From Antedon bifida (Eukaryota; Echinodermata; Crinoidea; Comatulida; Antedonidae): a DNA stretch of 64,000 bases. The stretch lies in assembly GCA_963402885.1 (NCBI GenBank), contig OY727100.1, forward strand, positions 18,569,395 through 18,633,394, written 5' to 3'. Numbering within the stretch: position 1 is the stretch's first letter; each line of letters begins with the position of its first letter. The position numbers were made by a program, and so were the translations under genes. Below are positions 1-12,300 of this stretch, in pieces. The notes under the pieces were generated by a model that did not search any database, was not told the origin of the DNA, and saw nothing but the letters and a program-made list of their open reading frames with translations.

Positions 1-1103
1 TCTGAACTGGATACACCACCGCAGCATTGTTGTCCTAACATATAAAAATACCTGCATTACTAACTGTAAAAAATTATAGTATTTCAGATTCCTCATTTTA
101 GAGAAAGTATTTTATATTAATTTTTTAATAATTTCAAAATAATGTACTTAAAAATATTCATGACATTATTTTATAAATATTCATGACTAACCTAGTTCAT
201 CTTAATACTCGTGCCGCAATTAAAATTAATTTTTAGAAAGTATTACACATTTTAATCATTTCAAAATATTGTACTTATAAAATATTCATGACATTAACTT
301 ATAAATATTCATGACTAACCTAGTTCATTTTAATACTCATGCAGCAATTAATACCTGTGTAATATATATGCTAATTTTGCTTTGAAATTATGAATATTAT
401 ATATATATATATATAACATAAGAAAATCATAATACAGTTTAGAAAGAGAAAGTTCTAAACCACTCAGTGACGAGAAAATGTATAACTGTATCAGAAATAC
501 AATTATTAAATGAAAAATATTTCATCATGTTTATGGCACAAAATAAGAACTTTACATTGCACATTCCACTATTTCAATGATAAAGTAAATAACTACATGT
601 AAATATTATATTATTAACACACTGAAGGATGTGTTTTTATTGAAAAATTTCCAAATGGAACGGTTTTCCTATTAAACCAGTTTTATTTTTTTTAAAGACA
701 GAGTTGCACCTAAAAATTGATCAACAGAAACCGTTTTTTTTTTAACCGGTGTTGATGATTGAGACCATATTATTTTGCTCAGAAGAAACAGGCCCTAAAA
801 CATCTATTATGTGCATACAGCTATTTGTACAGTCAACTCTCCATCAATCAAACACTTTGAAAACTGTGTTGCTCTTCGTTTTTGCCAACTGTATCAATTG
901 AATCATAGAGAGTGGGAGAACATGCTTGCATTTTGCTTGGGCAATACAATATTTTTAATTATTTTTTGGTGAACACTTACCTTATCTGAGCACTAAATTT
1001 AAAGGCACAAAGCTAATACACCTGGAAAGATATACTAGTTGTGTAATGTAGTGTGTTAGAGTGAGAATGCTGTTTTACTACATGCTTATTGTTGCTCTTT
1101 CAG
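1..1103. other. EXOC2 intron (left edge of window) with a duplicated segment
   Basis: There is no coding exon that I can support before the acceptor at 1101-1103 (pyrimidine tract then CAG). The stretch holds a tandem duplication (listed separately) and a short AT run near 400-415. It also has one copy of an ACAGTCAACTCTCC word near 832 that resembles the ends of the TA-flanked MITE family seen elsewhere in the window. Confidence 0.6.
102..352. repeat. Two-copy tandem duplication, unit about 126 bp
   Basis: Two adjacent copies at about 102-227 and 229-352 share long blocks in the same order: ATTTCAAAATA, a TATTCATGACATT block, ATAAATATTCATGACTAACC and TAGTTCAT followed by TTAATACTC. The copies are offset by about 127 bp and differ at scattered positions. 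The duplication lies in an EXOC2 intron and has no coding content. Confidence 0.75.
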
Positions 1104-4100
1104 AAAATGGTTTCAGAAATTTTGAAGCTGCTATCGTACTTGGTTAGAGCAGCCTTTTTGCCAGATTCTTTGTCTAAACTGCCAAAACATGAACAGCAGA
1201 AATATGGATTGTGGAATGAGGTTACTCATGAAAGTGCCTCTGCATGGCTACCACAATGTGTTAGAAAATTAAGGTATAACAAGTCATCTATATGTTGATA
1301 ATAAATTTGGTCTGAAGCATTGCAGTGCATAGCCTACAATAGGTTCATAGTCTTGTCATTTGTGAAGTATGTGTCCTAAGTTTCCTACTCAAAGTAGTGT
1401 TAAGTGTCTTTGTGTGACATACATTTGAATATTTTTCTTGTAGATCAATCGTAACAACTCTTTCTTCTCTTGACGTGCCATCTGCTGCATTGGAGAATCT
1501 TAATGAACTTATCACTGACCTTCGAGTTCACTGTATGATCAAGCTGTTTGAAGAGGCAGCTGATGGTATGGTTGGTTTTTGTCGTAATCTAGATCAATAC
1601 TGTACATGATAGGTTCCTTACAAGGCCCATGACATATCATGATTATTAACACTCTTTTCATGTTTTCTAGACATTTTTTGCCTGCCAAAGATAAGTTAAT
1701 GAGAGTAAACTTTCTTACAATACATACAGTATTGGCAAGTTTTAAAACTTTTCAGAAATGGGTGATTTCTCACTAATTATCTTTGAATACAAGATCAAAA
1801 GTCTGGTATTTTAGGAGAGTTAGTGGAGATAAAAGTCACCTGTGCACAATTCAACCATTTAAGCTGCAAGGAATATCCATCAACATAGATATGTCAAGTT
1901 TCCATATCTATTTTTTTACAAACTTTTTCAGTTTAAATCAAGTACTGTAGATGATTTTGTGTATATTTATCATTGTTTACATGCAGAGGTCCGTGCATTG
2001 AGTGCAAGAGAAACATGGCAACTTCAAGTGGATGATAGTGGAGGCATCACAAATCTGGTAAATCTCATTATGAATAACCTGTTATTACAGTACGTGGTGT
2101 CTAGGTGTTATATTCTTGTTTTGGCTCAGTTCCTGTTGAGCATTCCCCCATTCACATTAAGCTAAGGGAAACACTCTTAAAAGAAAGTGAAAATACACAC
2201 TATTTAAGGTAAATATCTCACTTAATGACTGTAAGTGTGATGGTGAATACAGTCATAATATTTCTATAGCCAAGATAATACCATTAAATTAATGTAGGAG
2301 AGTTCCTATACTGTACATGCATGTGCGGCTCCAGTTTACTACAGTTGTTTTATTATATTCTGTTTAATTACTGTTTTCAGCCGTTGCTATTTGAAAGCAT
2401 CATATTGGAAACACTACAGCATGTACAAGAGGTTGTCAAGTGTGCATGGAAGGGTGAAACTGATGTAGGTATAGCACTGAATTGGGTATAAGCCTGTCAA
2501 CCCTTCCAAACACCAATTTTGATATTGGTGTACATATTGGAGGTGGAATAGAAGTGTCTCATTTGTTTAAATTGATTTCTGTTCTTTCTATTTTAGATTT
2601 TCATGGATTACGATGTACAACAAAAAACTGTGGAACTATGCGTCAATGCATTAATTGTAAGAGAATAATACTATGTAATTTGATTTTTAGAATATATTTT
2701 AATACAGTAACCAGTACGAAAAATACTGTTTTGTATTCAAGAAATAAAATGTTATTACAAAAATGTCAGTATATATATCGATTTTTTATTTTATTCCTTT
2801 ACGAGTATCAGCATTTTATTGATTGCAGCTCAAGTATAAGTATGACACGCCATGTGTGCCAAAATGCTTTGTTTTTACAAATATTAAGCCTAATCACTGT
2901 GTAGAACCTAAACTATAATAATATATTCCTCTTTTTGCTATTTATTAGGCCTTTTCTACCACATTGGATAAGCTAGCATTTGAAGGGGATGTGGATGATA
3001 ATACTAGACTCAAAAGGTATGGCTGTTGCTGTTATTTCTCACAACACACTTTGAAGGAAGTCGAGAATAAAAATGCATCTATCTTAGAACATGTTTTTCT
3101 TTCCAAGTAGTTTTATAATGATTTTTTAATTTTTCCTCAGCGATTCTAATAATTATTCTCAGAGTGTGTTCTTCACTGAAGATACCCAGCCCTCAGTTGT
3201 AAGTAACAGAATACTGAAAGGTCTCTAAACTGTTTAATCAACTCATTTCAATTGGTTAAATTAAAAGTTATGATCTATTTCACACTAAAAAATATTGTTT
3301 TAAAAAAAAGCCGGAACTTGCACAATACTGTATATACATATTGGCAACTTGCGATTAAAGTTCCATATGTTGATGTGGCTAAGGTAGTTTATAGTATTTA
3401 CTACTCTACTTAATTATGTATAATAATTTAATTGTTGTTTTCACAGGAACAGTGTCTTGTGATAATGCTTAGCAACTGCAGCTATGTATCTCAGAATATT
3501 ATTCACCAACTTAAGGAGCAATTTGACAAGCAAGGATACCCAAAAGCACAAGAAGTTGAAAATGTTTGTTTTTACAATATCGTTTACTTGTTAACACCAT
3601 GCAAACCATTAAACATATTCACTAATACTGTATCTTAGTGGAATATAATGTTGCTGCCACCTCCCTCCTGGTGCAATTGTATTGAATAATGGGTAAATTG
3701 AATCAATGAATGTAACATTAAGAATTGATAGTCTGTAGTGTTTGAATGATGTAAACACATTTTATTTTCAGAATGCTTTGGAATCATATGCTGAACTTGA
3801 TGAAAAGATCTTCGAGGCTTATTGTGAGCAGAAGATTGAACCTTTGATAGGAGCACTCGAGCAGGGAATGTATGCAGGAAATATGGACTGGAGTGATTGC
3901 CCTAGGCCTACTGGTATAAATAATTTAAAGTATTAATATTACAGAAGGGATATACTGTTGAGACCTTAATAAGGGTGTCCCCTGAATAGGGCTCGACTCA
4001 TTCACTAAGGGTTCTGAATAAGGTTGTTCCAATAGATGTGTTCTTCTGTATTTAAACAATAGGATCTGTAATCAACAATATCATTATGTCTGTGTGGCAT

Positions 4101-5261
4101 TTGTATTTGCGACATTGTTGCTAATGAAACGTCTGTGGTTTTTGTGCCAAATTAATAAATAATCATTACAATAATTATAAATCAAATACAATAATAATTA
4201 AGCTTACATGTTTATTATATAAATATACAGTTTTATGCACTTTGCAATCTTTAGAAAAAGTTTAAAATTATAAGATCTTTTTTAAAATCCTACCACCAGG
4301 ATTTGTTTCTTATGGCCAAAAAAGACATTTACAAAAGACCACCATATTGTTGCTTTGTGAAATAATAAAAGAGAATTGCGTTCATGCATTTGTTTTTTTT
4401 GTTAGGAGTGCGAAACTATGTAAAAGAAGCTGTTATGAAGTCTATAGCCATTCATGCTGAGATCCACGCCATTGCACCGGCCTTTCTTATGCGTGTCATG
4501 ACCGAAGTGTTTACAGCACTGACTGAGGAGATGTCGCGTCTTATGAGTTGTATTCCTAAGTTTAGTCAAAATGGCGCCTTGCAAGCTAGGCTAGAGCTTT
4601 CAGCATTGCATAATTCATTATCACCTTATAGGAATGCCGCTACTAGGTGAGTTGTATAATTTTGTCAGATACGATTGTTAAGTTTTTAGTTTATATAGTG
4701 CATGATAAATAACTTACTCTCTCACAATTTTTTTTACTCCTTCAAGTTCCAGGTATGTAGAATCAGATAAGCTTAATTTACAAAACATATCACAACACAC
4801 TGTTCAGTTGGCTGTGAGCACTCACTGGGCCCAGAGAAAAAAACATTAAAATATGTTGAAAAATGCCCAAGGCCCCTAGTGTTGAGGCCACTTAGGGTCT
4901 CTAAACCAGGGGTCTCAGGCCTCTCCGTTATGCCACTGTTACAATCTGTACAGAAAATTATTATTATTATTATACAATATTGTGATTCGTTAAACACTGT
5001 TCTTCAATAACAACATCAATTTTTGTACCTTTTTAGTGGTTCTTTCACTGAGGCCGTCTGTGTTATTCCAGATCTGCGGAGTGAAAAGGATAAAATGTAA
5101 GTAAAACACCCATATTTTTTCAAAAGTGCATCAGTATGCCACACCAGGTCCTGAATATTAAAATTATTTCTTTTTTCTTTTACAGATACTTGAGTGAACT
5201 TCTGAATCAATACAAAAGTGAAATGCAATTTCAACTAATGTGTTTCACAGACGATAGCTGA
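1104..5261 (+). CDS. EXOC2: Exocyst complex component 2 (Sec5), 3' part, 11 exons
   Basis: EXOC2/Sec5 is a subunit of the octameric exocyst, which tethers secretory vesicles to the plasma membrane. Only the C-terminal part, about 402 residues of an expected 900 or so, is in the window; the 5' exons lie to the left. Exons: 1104-1273, 1444-1565, 1987-2057, 2381-2464, 2949-3016, 3141-3198, 3447-3563, 3772-3913, 4406-4646, 5037-5096, 5186-5261 (TGA 5259-5261). All are flanked by AG/GT and the phases join without a stop. Recognisable Sec5 blocks are WLPQCVRKLR in the first exon, NCSYVSQNIIHQL in the seventh and YVKEAVMKSIAIHAEIHAIA in the ninth. The protein is mostly predicted helix, as expected for the helical rods of exocyst subunits. 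The N-terminal Ral-binding TIG/IPT domain would be outside the window. The family was recognised from memory of vertebrate EXOC2. The small exon at 3141-3198 is the least certain. Confidence 0.9.
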
Positions 5262-5539
5262 CCAAACTGTTGGTCAGTGGGTTGTGGGGGCTCATTTAAT
5301 GGGTTGTAGTCGACACAGTTTGCAGATAGAGCTAGTCAAGATACCATGGCGTGTTACCGACCAAACGATGTTTGCTTAGTCTCATTGTACTTGCTACAGT
5401 TATTACAGCACACTAAAAATGTACTTATTATTAAATGTGCTTCTATTCAAATTAAGTATAAACAAAAGTTATATATTTTAAGATATATTATTTATTTACA
5501 CTAAAAATTATTTGAGAAAATTTAGTATATTTGGTTGCC

Positions 5540-5545
5540 AATAAA
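5540..5545 (+). terminator. Candidate EXOC2 polyadenylation signal
   Basis: A canonical AATAAA lies about 280 bp downstream of the EXOC2 stop, in AT-rich sequence. Position and match are the only evidence; no cleavage site can be seen directly. Confidence 0.4.
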
Positions 5546-6276
5546 AAATATCAACTGGCAAATTTACCAAAATAATCATAATGGATATCTAGAGTATATT
5601 ATAACCTGGACAAAAAAAATATTAATTTATAATCAATCAAGAATGCATGGACAAATTCAGAATGGACACATCTTGTTAAAGTATATTGTTGTAGCATGTT
5701 CATGGAATACAGTATAGGAATTTTATCTAAAAAAATATACATGGTATGTCAATTTGTGTACGTTTATTTTCTTTATATATGCACAGAAAACACTTTTAAA
5801 TAATTTTTTTGTGAATAATTATAAAACCACATAAAAATGAGGTACAGTTAACTGTAAAAATACTGTAGAGTAGACAAACCACAAAGTTTACGTTTATTCT
5901 TCAAGGGGATTTCCCTTGCTGCAAATTGCCTGTTTCTTTTTTCTTAAACGCCCTCAATATTTTTAGTGTTTGCTTATTATGCAATGACCTTGTACTCAAC
6001 CCATTGCTTGCTGTTGATGTTACCGCCGATTGACACATAGCACGCGCTTGGCTCCGCCCGCTTGTTGTATCACTAATGCTATTAATCCGCGCCACGTATT
6101 GTACTTAAACTATTTGCCTAGATAGGTATTATTTCCAAATATTATAGTAATTTATATAAAATAATTAGTTATAATGTATATTCTGAAATGTATTGTTATT
6201 TATAAAGCAGTTTAAAAGATTTAAATACATTTTTTAGAACTGCGGATGAACAATGATATGCGGTAAATTGGCTCAA

Positions 6277-6287
6277 TTTTTCCCGCC
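6277..6287 (+). promoter_or_regulatory. E2F-type site in the RBL promoter
   Basis: The sequence TTTTTCCCGCC contains a perfect TTTCCCGC E2F core at 6279-6286, about 108 bp upstream of the RBL start codon. A related GGTGGGAC follows at 6292. Vertebrate p107 promoters are known to be controlled through E2F sites, so a site at this place suggests the same feedback here. The link is inferred from motif and position only. Confidence 0.5.
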
Positions 6288-6393
6288 GTTTTGGTGGGAC
6301 TTTAATTTTGCGTAAACACAGAGTATGGATGACGCGCGGTGAGTGTTATAATATAAAATTGCTGAAAATAATATCGAAAAATATCAAAAAAAT

Positions 6394-9300
6394 ATGGCGC
6401 CGCCCAGCGAAGAAGATGGGAAAATACGGGACCGTTTTAATGAATTATGTCTGGACTTAAATTTGGATAAAACAACCATTGATGTAGCCTGGGAGGCTTA
6501 CCAAAGGATTAGTTTGAACTACACTTTAGAGGTAAAAATCTTGTTTTCTTCGTCGACTGCTAGAGCGGTGGCTTTAGGGCTAGCCACGGCTTCCTGGCTG
6601 GATTTGTGCTCGGCCTAGCTCAGATCGTCAGGTTTTTACTGGGCTACATTCGGTGTAATGATTAAAATAATAATAAACTATTTATTAATCCTACATCCCA
6701 CGTATTTCAATTGTATATTATAGGTAATGTAATAAATTAAAGTGTTCGATTTAATAGTTTATTTTAATTTTTTCCAGGGTGATGATCTTCACTGGCTGGC
6801 GTGTGCATTGTACGTTTCATGTCGAAAAAGCGTAGTTCCGACTGTCGGAGGTCGAGAAATGATGGAAGGCAACTGTGTGTCTCTCACAAGATTATTAAGA
6901 TCTTCAAAGCTAAGGTTAGGATATTGATTAAACGTTTTATATTCGATCCCGAACACATTTAATGCCTAGGCCTAGATATTTTATTATGTTGATGTGCATT
7001 TGACCTTGAGATGGGTATTTAATTTTTAAAGGCACATCCATAATTATATTGTGGTGTGTGAGAGGAGAGGGCATGGAATATTGGTTTTTGTTTTACAATA
7101 AAAATGTTTGGTTTTAGACTTTCATAAAATATAATTTATACTGTTGTCTCTGACAATTGGATGTAAATTGTAATATTTAACCTAAAAATCAAAATTCATA
7201 AAAAATGTGTTGAAAATGTTTTTATCTAAAGCCAAACTTTTGGGACATTTTGTTAAAATTTGATGATAATTCGGAAAATCTTTAATGTCGGAACGTCCGA
7301 ATTCAAGGAGGTATTCTAAATACTTTGTTTAAACTGTCCAATATGCCATCAACAACAAATTGTTGAAAATATATTTTACAGTAATGGGGCTAGCCTAGTT
7401 ACTGTAGGTTCTAAATATAAATACTGTATGTTTATTGTAGAATCGGGTTTGTATTGTAACAAATAACATCTCTTATTTGAATATCTTAGATATTGGCAAT
7501 ATTATATATAGCCTATATTTATAATATTTGTATTTGTACAGTATGACTAAATATTAAGTGTAATTAGAATATTACAGTAGGTAGTATAAATAATGTTTCA
7601 TCGTTAAATATATTCAACTATTAAGTTACACTCTATCATGAACAGTGTATCAGGTAAAAGCGGCAATCTTGCTGTGGTGGTGTGTATACTATTATCACTG
7701 CCCTCTGACAATCTATTCTCATGCAAATTTTACAACCTAGCAAAATCATTATCCGATCCATATGCTACCCCACTGTTCATCTGTACAAATTCATTTGTCC
7801 GTTAACTTTGTTTATCAAAGTGTCAAAACTCCCATGGTTCTGTGATCGGCATTATTCACAAATTCTTTTATCTAAATAATGTAATTTAACAAAATTACAT
7901 CAATTTTAATCGCAAATACTGTAGTTTGGTTTGTTAAGGGGTGGATGGATATAAACATTTTTAACATATTATACTGCAAAACTTTTCCTCAGTTACACTA
8001 GTAGTAGTAGTACTGTAATAAAGTATCTTCCACGACAATTTTTAACACGCCTACTCTCCTACACACATATATATTATTTTCTAGACACCCATTTTGACAT
8101 CAATCCCTACAGAATTTACTTCTCTACTTCATCCCTGCATATTAAATAGTAGGACAGAATTGAAAATTAAGTAAGTAATTACTATTTCTTGTAGCGTCAT
8201 CCAATTTTTTAACAAGATGAAGAAATGGTCAGACATGGCCAACTTACCGCAAAAATTCCGTGACAAAGTAGATCGTCTCGAACGAAATTTTAATGTGTCT
8301 TGTGTCATATTTAAAAAATATAAACCGATATTTATTGAGATATTTAAGGACCCAGCAAAAGACCAGCCAAGAGCACCCCGTGGAAGAAAACAAAGGTATG
8401 TTTTTAAAATATTTGTAAATGTTTGTTGTGAATACACTGGTAATGATACTGTATTCGTTTATGAAGATACTGTACAGTATACTGCAGAAATATTCTACAG
8501 GACAAGACACGTTTCTAAGCTTTGTGAGAATACATACAGTACTCCATGCCAACATTAGTATTGCTAAAAATATACTGTGTGTGTAATGTATGGAATAACA
8601 TGATGCTAACATTTTTTGGATGATTGACATTTAGTAGTCATCTTTATGATTTACATTACATGAATATTATTGTAAGGTTAGAGGTCATATGGAAGTGGAA
8701 TTTTCCAGATCATCTCTAAATCATGTTATAATCATGGACTTGTCTTCCACCTGGTAGCGTCTTGCTAAGTGTTTGTTGAGCTTCATAGATTAGTAGCCAC
8801 CGAAGTTACCAGTAGTAATGCATTTTAATGCTTGTCATAGTGCTGTGCTCTGAATTAACTCTATGTTGACTTTAAAAATACCAGGGTATTAAAAGTACCC
8901 TGGTACAGGTCAATTGCACTGCACAACCTGATTATTTTTTTATAGACAACAATCTATCTTATCACTAGTACTCTCTTGTGCTAATCTGAATTTGATGGTT
9001 TTATAAAGGATTGAAATTAATTGTACAGTAGAGTAAAGGCATTAAAAATATTTGAAACAAGGGAAATCCGAGAGTTGCGACCTTCACCAAAGTTAAATAA
9101 AAGTAAAAAGTTACAGTATCCAAAATTGTCATCCGTTATTTTAGAAAATCTTAGAACTATAAACTAATATATTTATTGTAGTATCTACAAAATTTGAAGG
9201 AAATCTTCCATGGACTAAGATGTTGGTGAAACTTTATCAAAATCTGTTAGTTTTGGCATAATCTTGCTACTGTAACAAACAAACAAACAAGACAAATAAA

Positions 9301-12300
9301 CCAGGGTGGATTGCATACATCTTTAAAAACAAGTTTTTATTAGTAACATTATTGGGTATACTGTATGAACAAAAAGTAAAAATTACCATCCTGTGGTACT
9401 GTACATTATTATAAAAGCTAGCCTAAAAATTAAAGCTGGGGAAGAGTAAGTTTACAGTAGGTTTAATGACACATTCAGTCCCACCCAGTCAACTACTGTA
9501 CCCACGAGTAAGTAAAATCACTCCAAATTCTTTATGAATTTTAATCATTTACTAAATTTCTGTATTATTATTCAAACGAAATGTTTTTTTTTCAACAGAC
9601 GACTTAACTGCTCCGTAACTGAGGTTTTCAGTTTTTGTTGGACGTTGTTTGTACAAGTTAAAGGTACAGTAATTAAAACGTTTTCTTTTTCTATGATCTG
9701 CAGTAATAAGAATTAATTTAGAAATACTATAATTGTATTTTTCATATTCTTTACTTCTACCATTATTCTTTACTGTAGAGAACGGTTAAAGAACAATTCA
9801 CTGAACATGTTTTAAATTAAGTACACATGAAAAGAATATATTTTATTAATGAGTAAAGTAATTATGAAAACAGCTTGAATTTGAAGATTGTCGTCTGTGT
9901 AAATTGTAATTACACAAGTTCAACAACAGAAATGATGAAAAGGTACACTTAAATAAAGGTTTTATTTGTTTTTATTTTACCATCATTACAATAGTTTATC
10001 CATCATTCAATTTCATAATACAGACTGTTTACACAATATCTGAACCTTTTTAAAATTTGCCAATCTTTTAAAATGAAAATTGTCTTACTCTTGTCGACTT
10101 TTATAAACAGCTGATTGTTTCCATGAATAATACACTAATATCAATACAGTATAGCAAAAATTAAAATGTTGTTTTAATATTCTGCATTTTAGCCCTACTG
10201 CATTACTTACAGTTACCGAGTCAAAAGACAAAAATAAGGGGTTCAGGGCAAGGGGATCATTAACAACACTGTTGAAGATACTTCCCTAGATACCGTAGGG
10301 TCAGAAATCGGCTAATCACAACTTAGTTACTTGAACTGTAAACATGACGTACAAAAGGTTTTTTTGCGGTTGCCTGGTGACGAAAATTCCTTCCTGTATT
10401 ACAATGTTCTTATTGTGGTTAAAGCAAAAGGGGCAAACATTCAAGGATTTCATCTTGAGGGTGTAAATTCACATTACTTGGTTTGTTGTGGTAGGAATCG
10501 TGAACAAGTACACCGTCATACACATTGTATTAATATATATGGGTATAGCGCTAATACAATCAGTTCTCATCGATTTACATTGTATTATATTGCACTTTCT
10601 ACAGTTAGTGTCAAAGCGCAGGGGACTGTTACTTTCATCTTCCCTAAGGGTCCCTTTGTGTCACACGTCCAACAAACTCCGCTCAAAAAAATGTAGGTAC
10701 TGTACTGTCAGTAGAATAATTTTGACATGATCCCTTTAGCTACTGGCTAAATTAAATTTCAGTATTTTGTCACTCATGTTTACAGTTATTCAACAAAGAG
10801 CTTTCCTTTATCAGATTATTTGTACAGTATACTGTAAATAGTCATTAGTGTGCTGTTCATTTACTATTAAGAGTAAGAGAAAGTCCTAATCCCAACATCT
10901 CTATTCTTCTCTGATCTCATAAAATGTACAGTTGCAATAGTTATTTTCTGTCTGAGTAAACTTACTATTTTACTTATCATTTTCATAAGAGACCTTTGTC
11001 TGAACTCTTACATTGACCTAGTTTTACAACAAGATTATGAAAATCATGTGAAAAGAAAATATGAATGGAAATTCACTGCATCTTCAGAAAAATGAAAGTT
11101 CCTGTTCCTAATTTTCTTCATTTGGTGACGAAAGCTTTGAGAAATGGCAAATACTGTACTAATAAAATAATGTCATATCTTTAATTCATTATGGAAATTG
11201 AAATGTATTAACTGTATACAGTACAATTACAGAATGTTCCCAAGCTTGCATTATTTCAGTGAAGAAGTCAACATTTTTTCAATTTGTAATATGCCAGTAA
11301 ATGTTACTGTATGCGTTGTGTGCTCTTAAAGTTACAGTAATTATTATATAACAAAAAAATTATTATAACACTACAGTACGTACTGTATACTGTAACAAAT
11401 TGATGGTTCAAAAGTTATTCAAGTCGTTCTAGTAAAGAACAGCTAAGTTCAAGCAAATCGGTTTTTAGGATTTTGTTTGCTTATGTCTGGAATGCAGATC
11501 TCTCATTTTTTGAAAGGTTTTAATTTTAATGAAAAACCCTTTTTACTTTACTAGATACAGTACAGTAGGTTCAAATGAATCATTCCTGTCTTTAGTATCA
11601 GCAGATTTTTTTACAAATTATTGTGCATTATTGCTGAAGTGTCTACAAAGATGACAGGACTATCTAAACCATTCATCTTTTCCGAAGATCAGAAGTTAGA
11701 GTAAATCGTTTCCGCTTTTTCGTTTCAGTAGGTTTTGTGCGCATTATTGTGTGCTTATCGGTAGTACGCAGATCTCATATGCCTATGAAAAACAAACTTT
11801 TTAAACCTCAATTAGCTTCCTGTTGACCTAGTTCAGGTTAAATGTGGTTTAATGTTACCTGTGGAAATTTCAATTGGACTATTAGTATTACTGTATATAT
11901 TCAAAAGGTTATTAGAGAATATTGTGGACTACAGTACTGTACTGTAGATGGTAACTGCAGGAAACCTTAATTCCTTAATAAGTTAATATTTCAAATTCTA
12001 TCTTTTTCCTAATGAAACCCATTTGTGACTTTTGCACATTTCCCACAAGGGTAATATGGTCTTTAGTACTGTAGATTTTTGATTGAAATGACTTCAGCTA
12101 CAGTACATTATGTACAGTAATACTGTATTGTGCCAATGTTGGATACAGCACTTACTCATTATTGTGTACTAGTTCTGCTTGAAACAAACAATTTAATATA
12201 TCCAGTGTAATATGCAGTATTAATGTGTAATTATGTAATTTTCTTGCACTTAAATTTTGACTAGTTAAGTGTGGGGCTTCAGTATAGTAGGTAAGATTAA

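Larger units (their letters stand above)
5262..6393. other. EXOC2 3' UTR and EXOC2-RBL spacer
   Basis: This 1.1 kb separates two genes in the same orientation. The EXOC2 3' UTR probably ends soon after an AATAAA at 5540-5545, about 280 bp past the stop. A more GC-rich patch at about 6010-6100 (GCTCCGCCCGC, CCGCGCC) and the E2F-like site at 6277-6287 suggest that the RBL promoter occupies the right-hand part. The short reading frames here resemble nothing that I recognise. Confidence 0.55.

Noticed and set aside
2482..2904. 140-codon open frame in the EXOC2 region
   Set aside because: It lies in an intron between two well-supported EXOC2 exons, has low-complexity composition and has no recognisable domain. 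It is a chance frame in AT-rich sequence.
8244..8630. 128-codon minus-strand open frame
   Set aside because: It is antisense to RBL exon 3, which has clear protein similarity in the other strand. The frame is a shadow of that exon plus intron.
10331..10696. 121-codon open frame in RBL intron 4
   Set aside because: It overlaps another open frame, has no known domain and contains a dispersed repeat phrase at its right end. A repeat remnant is more likely than a nested gene.
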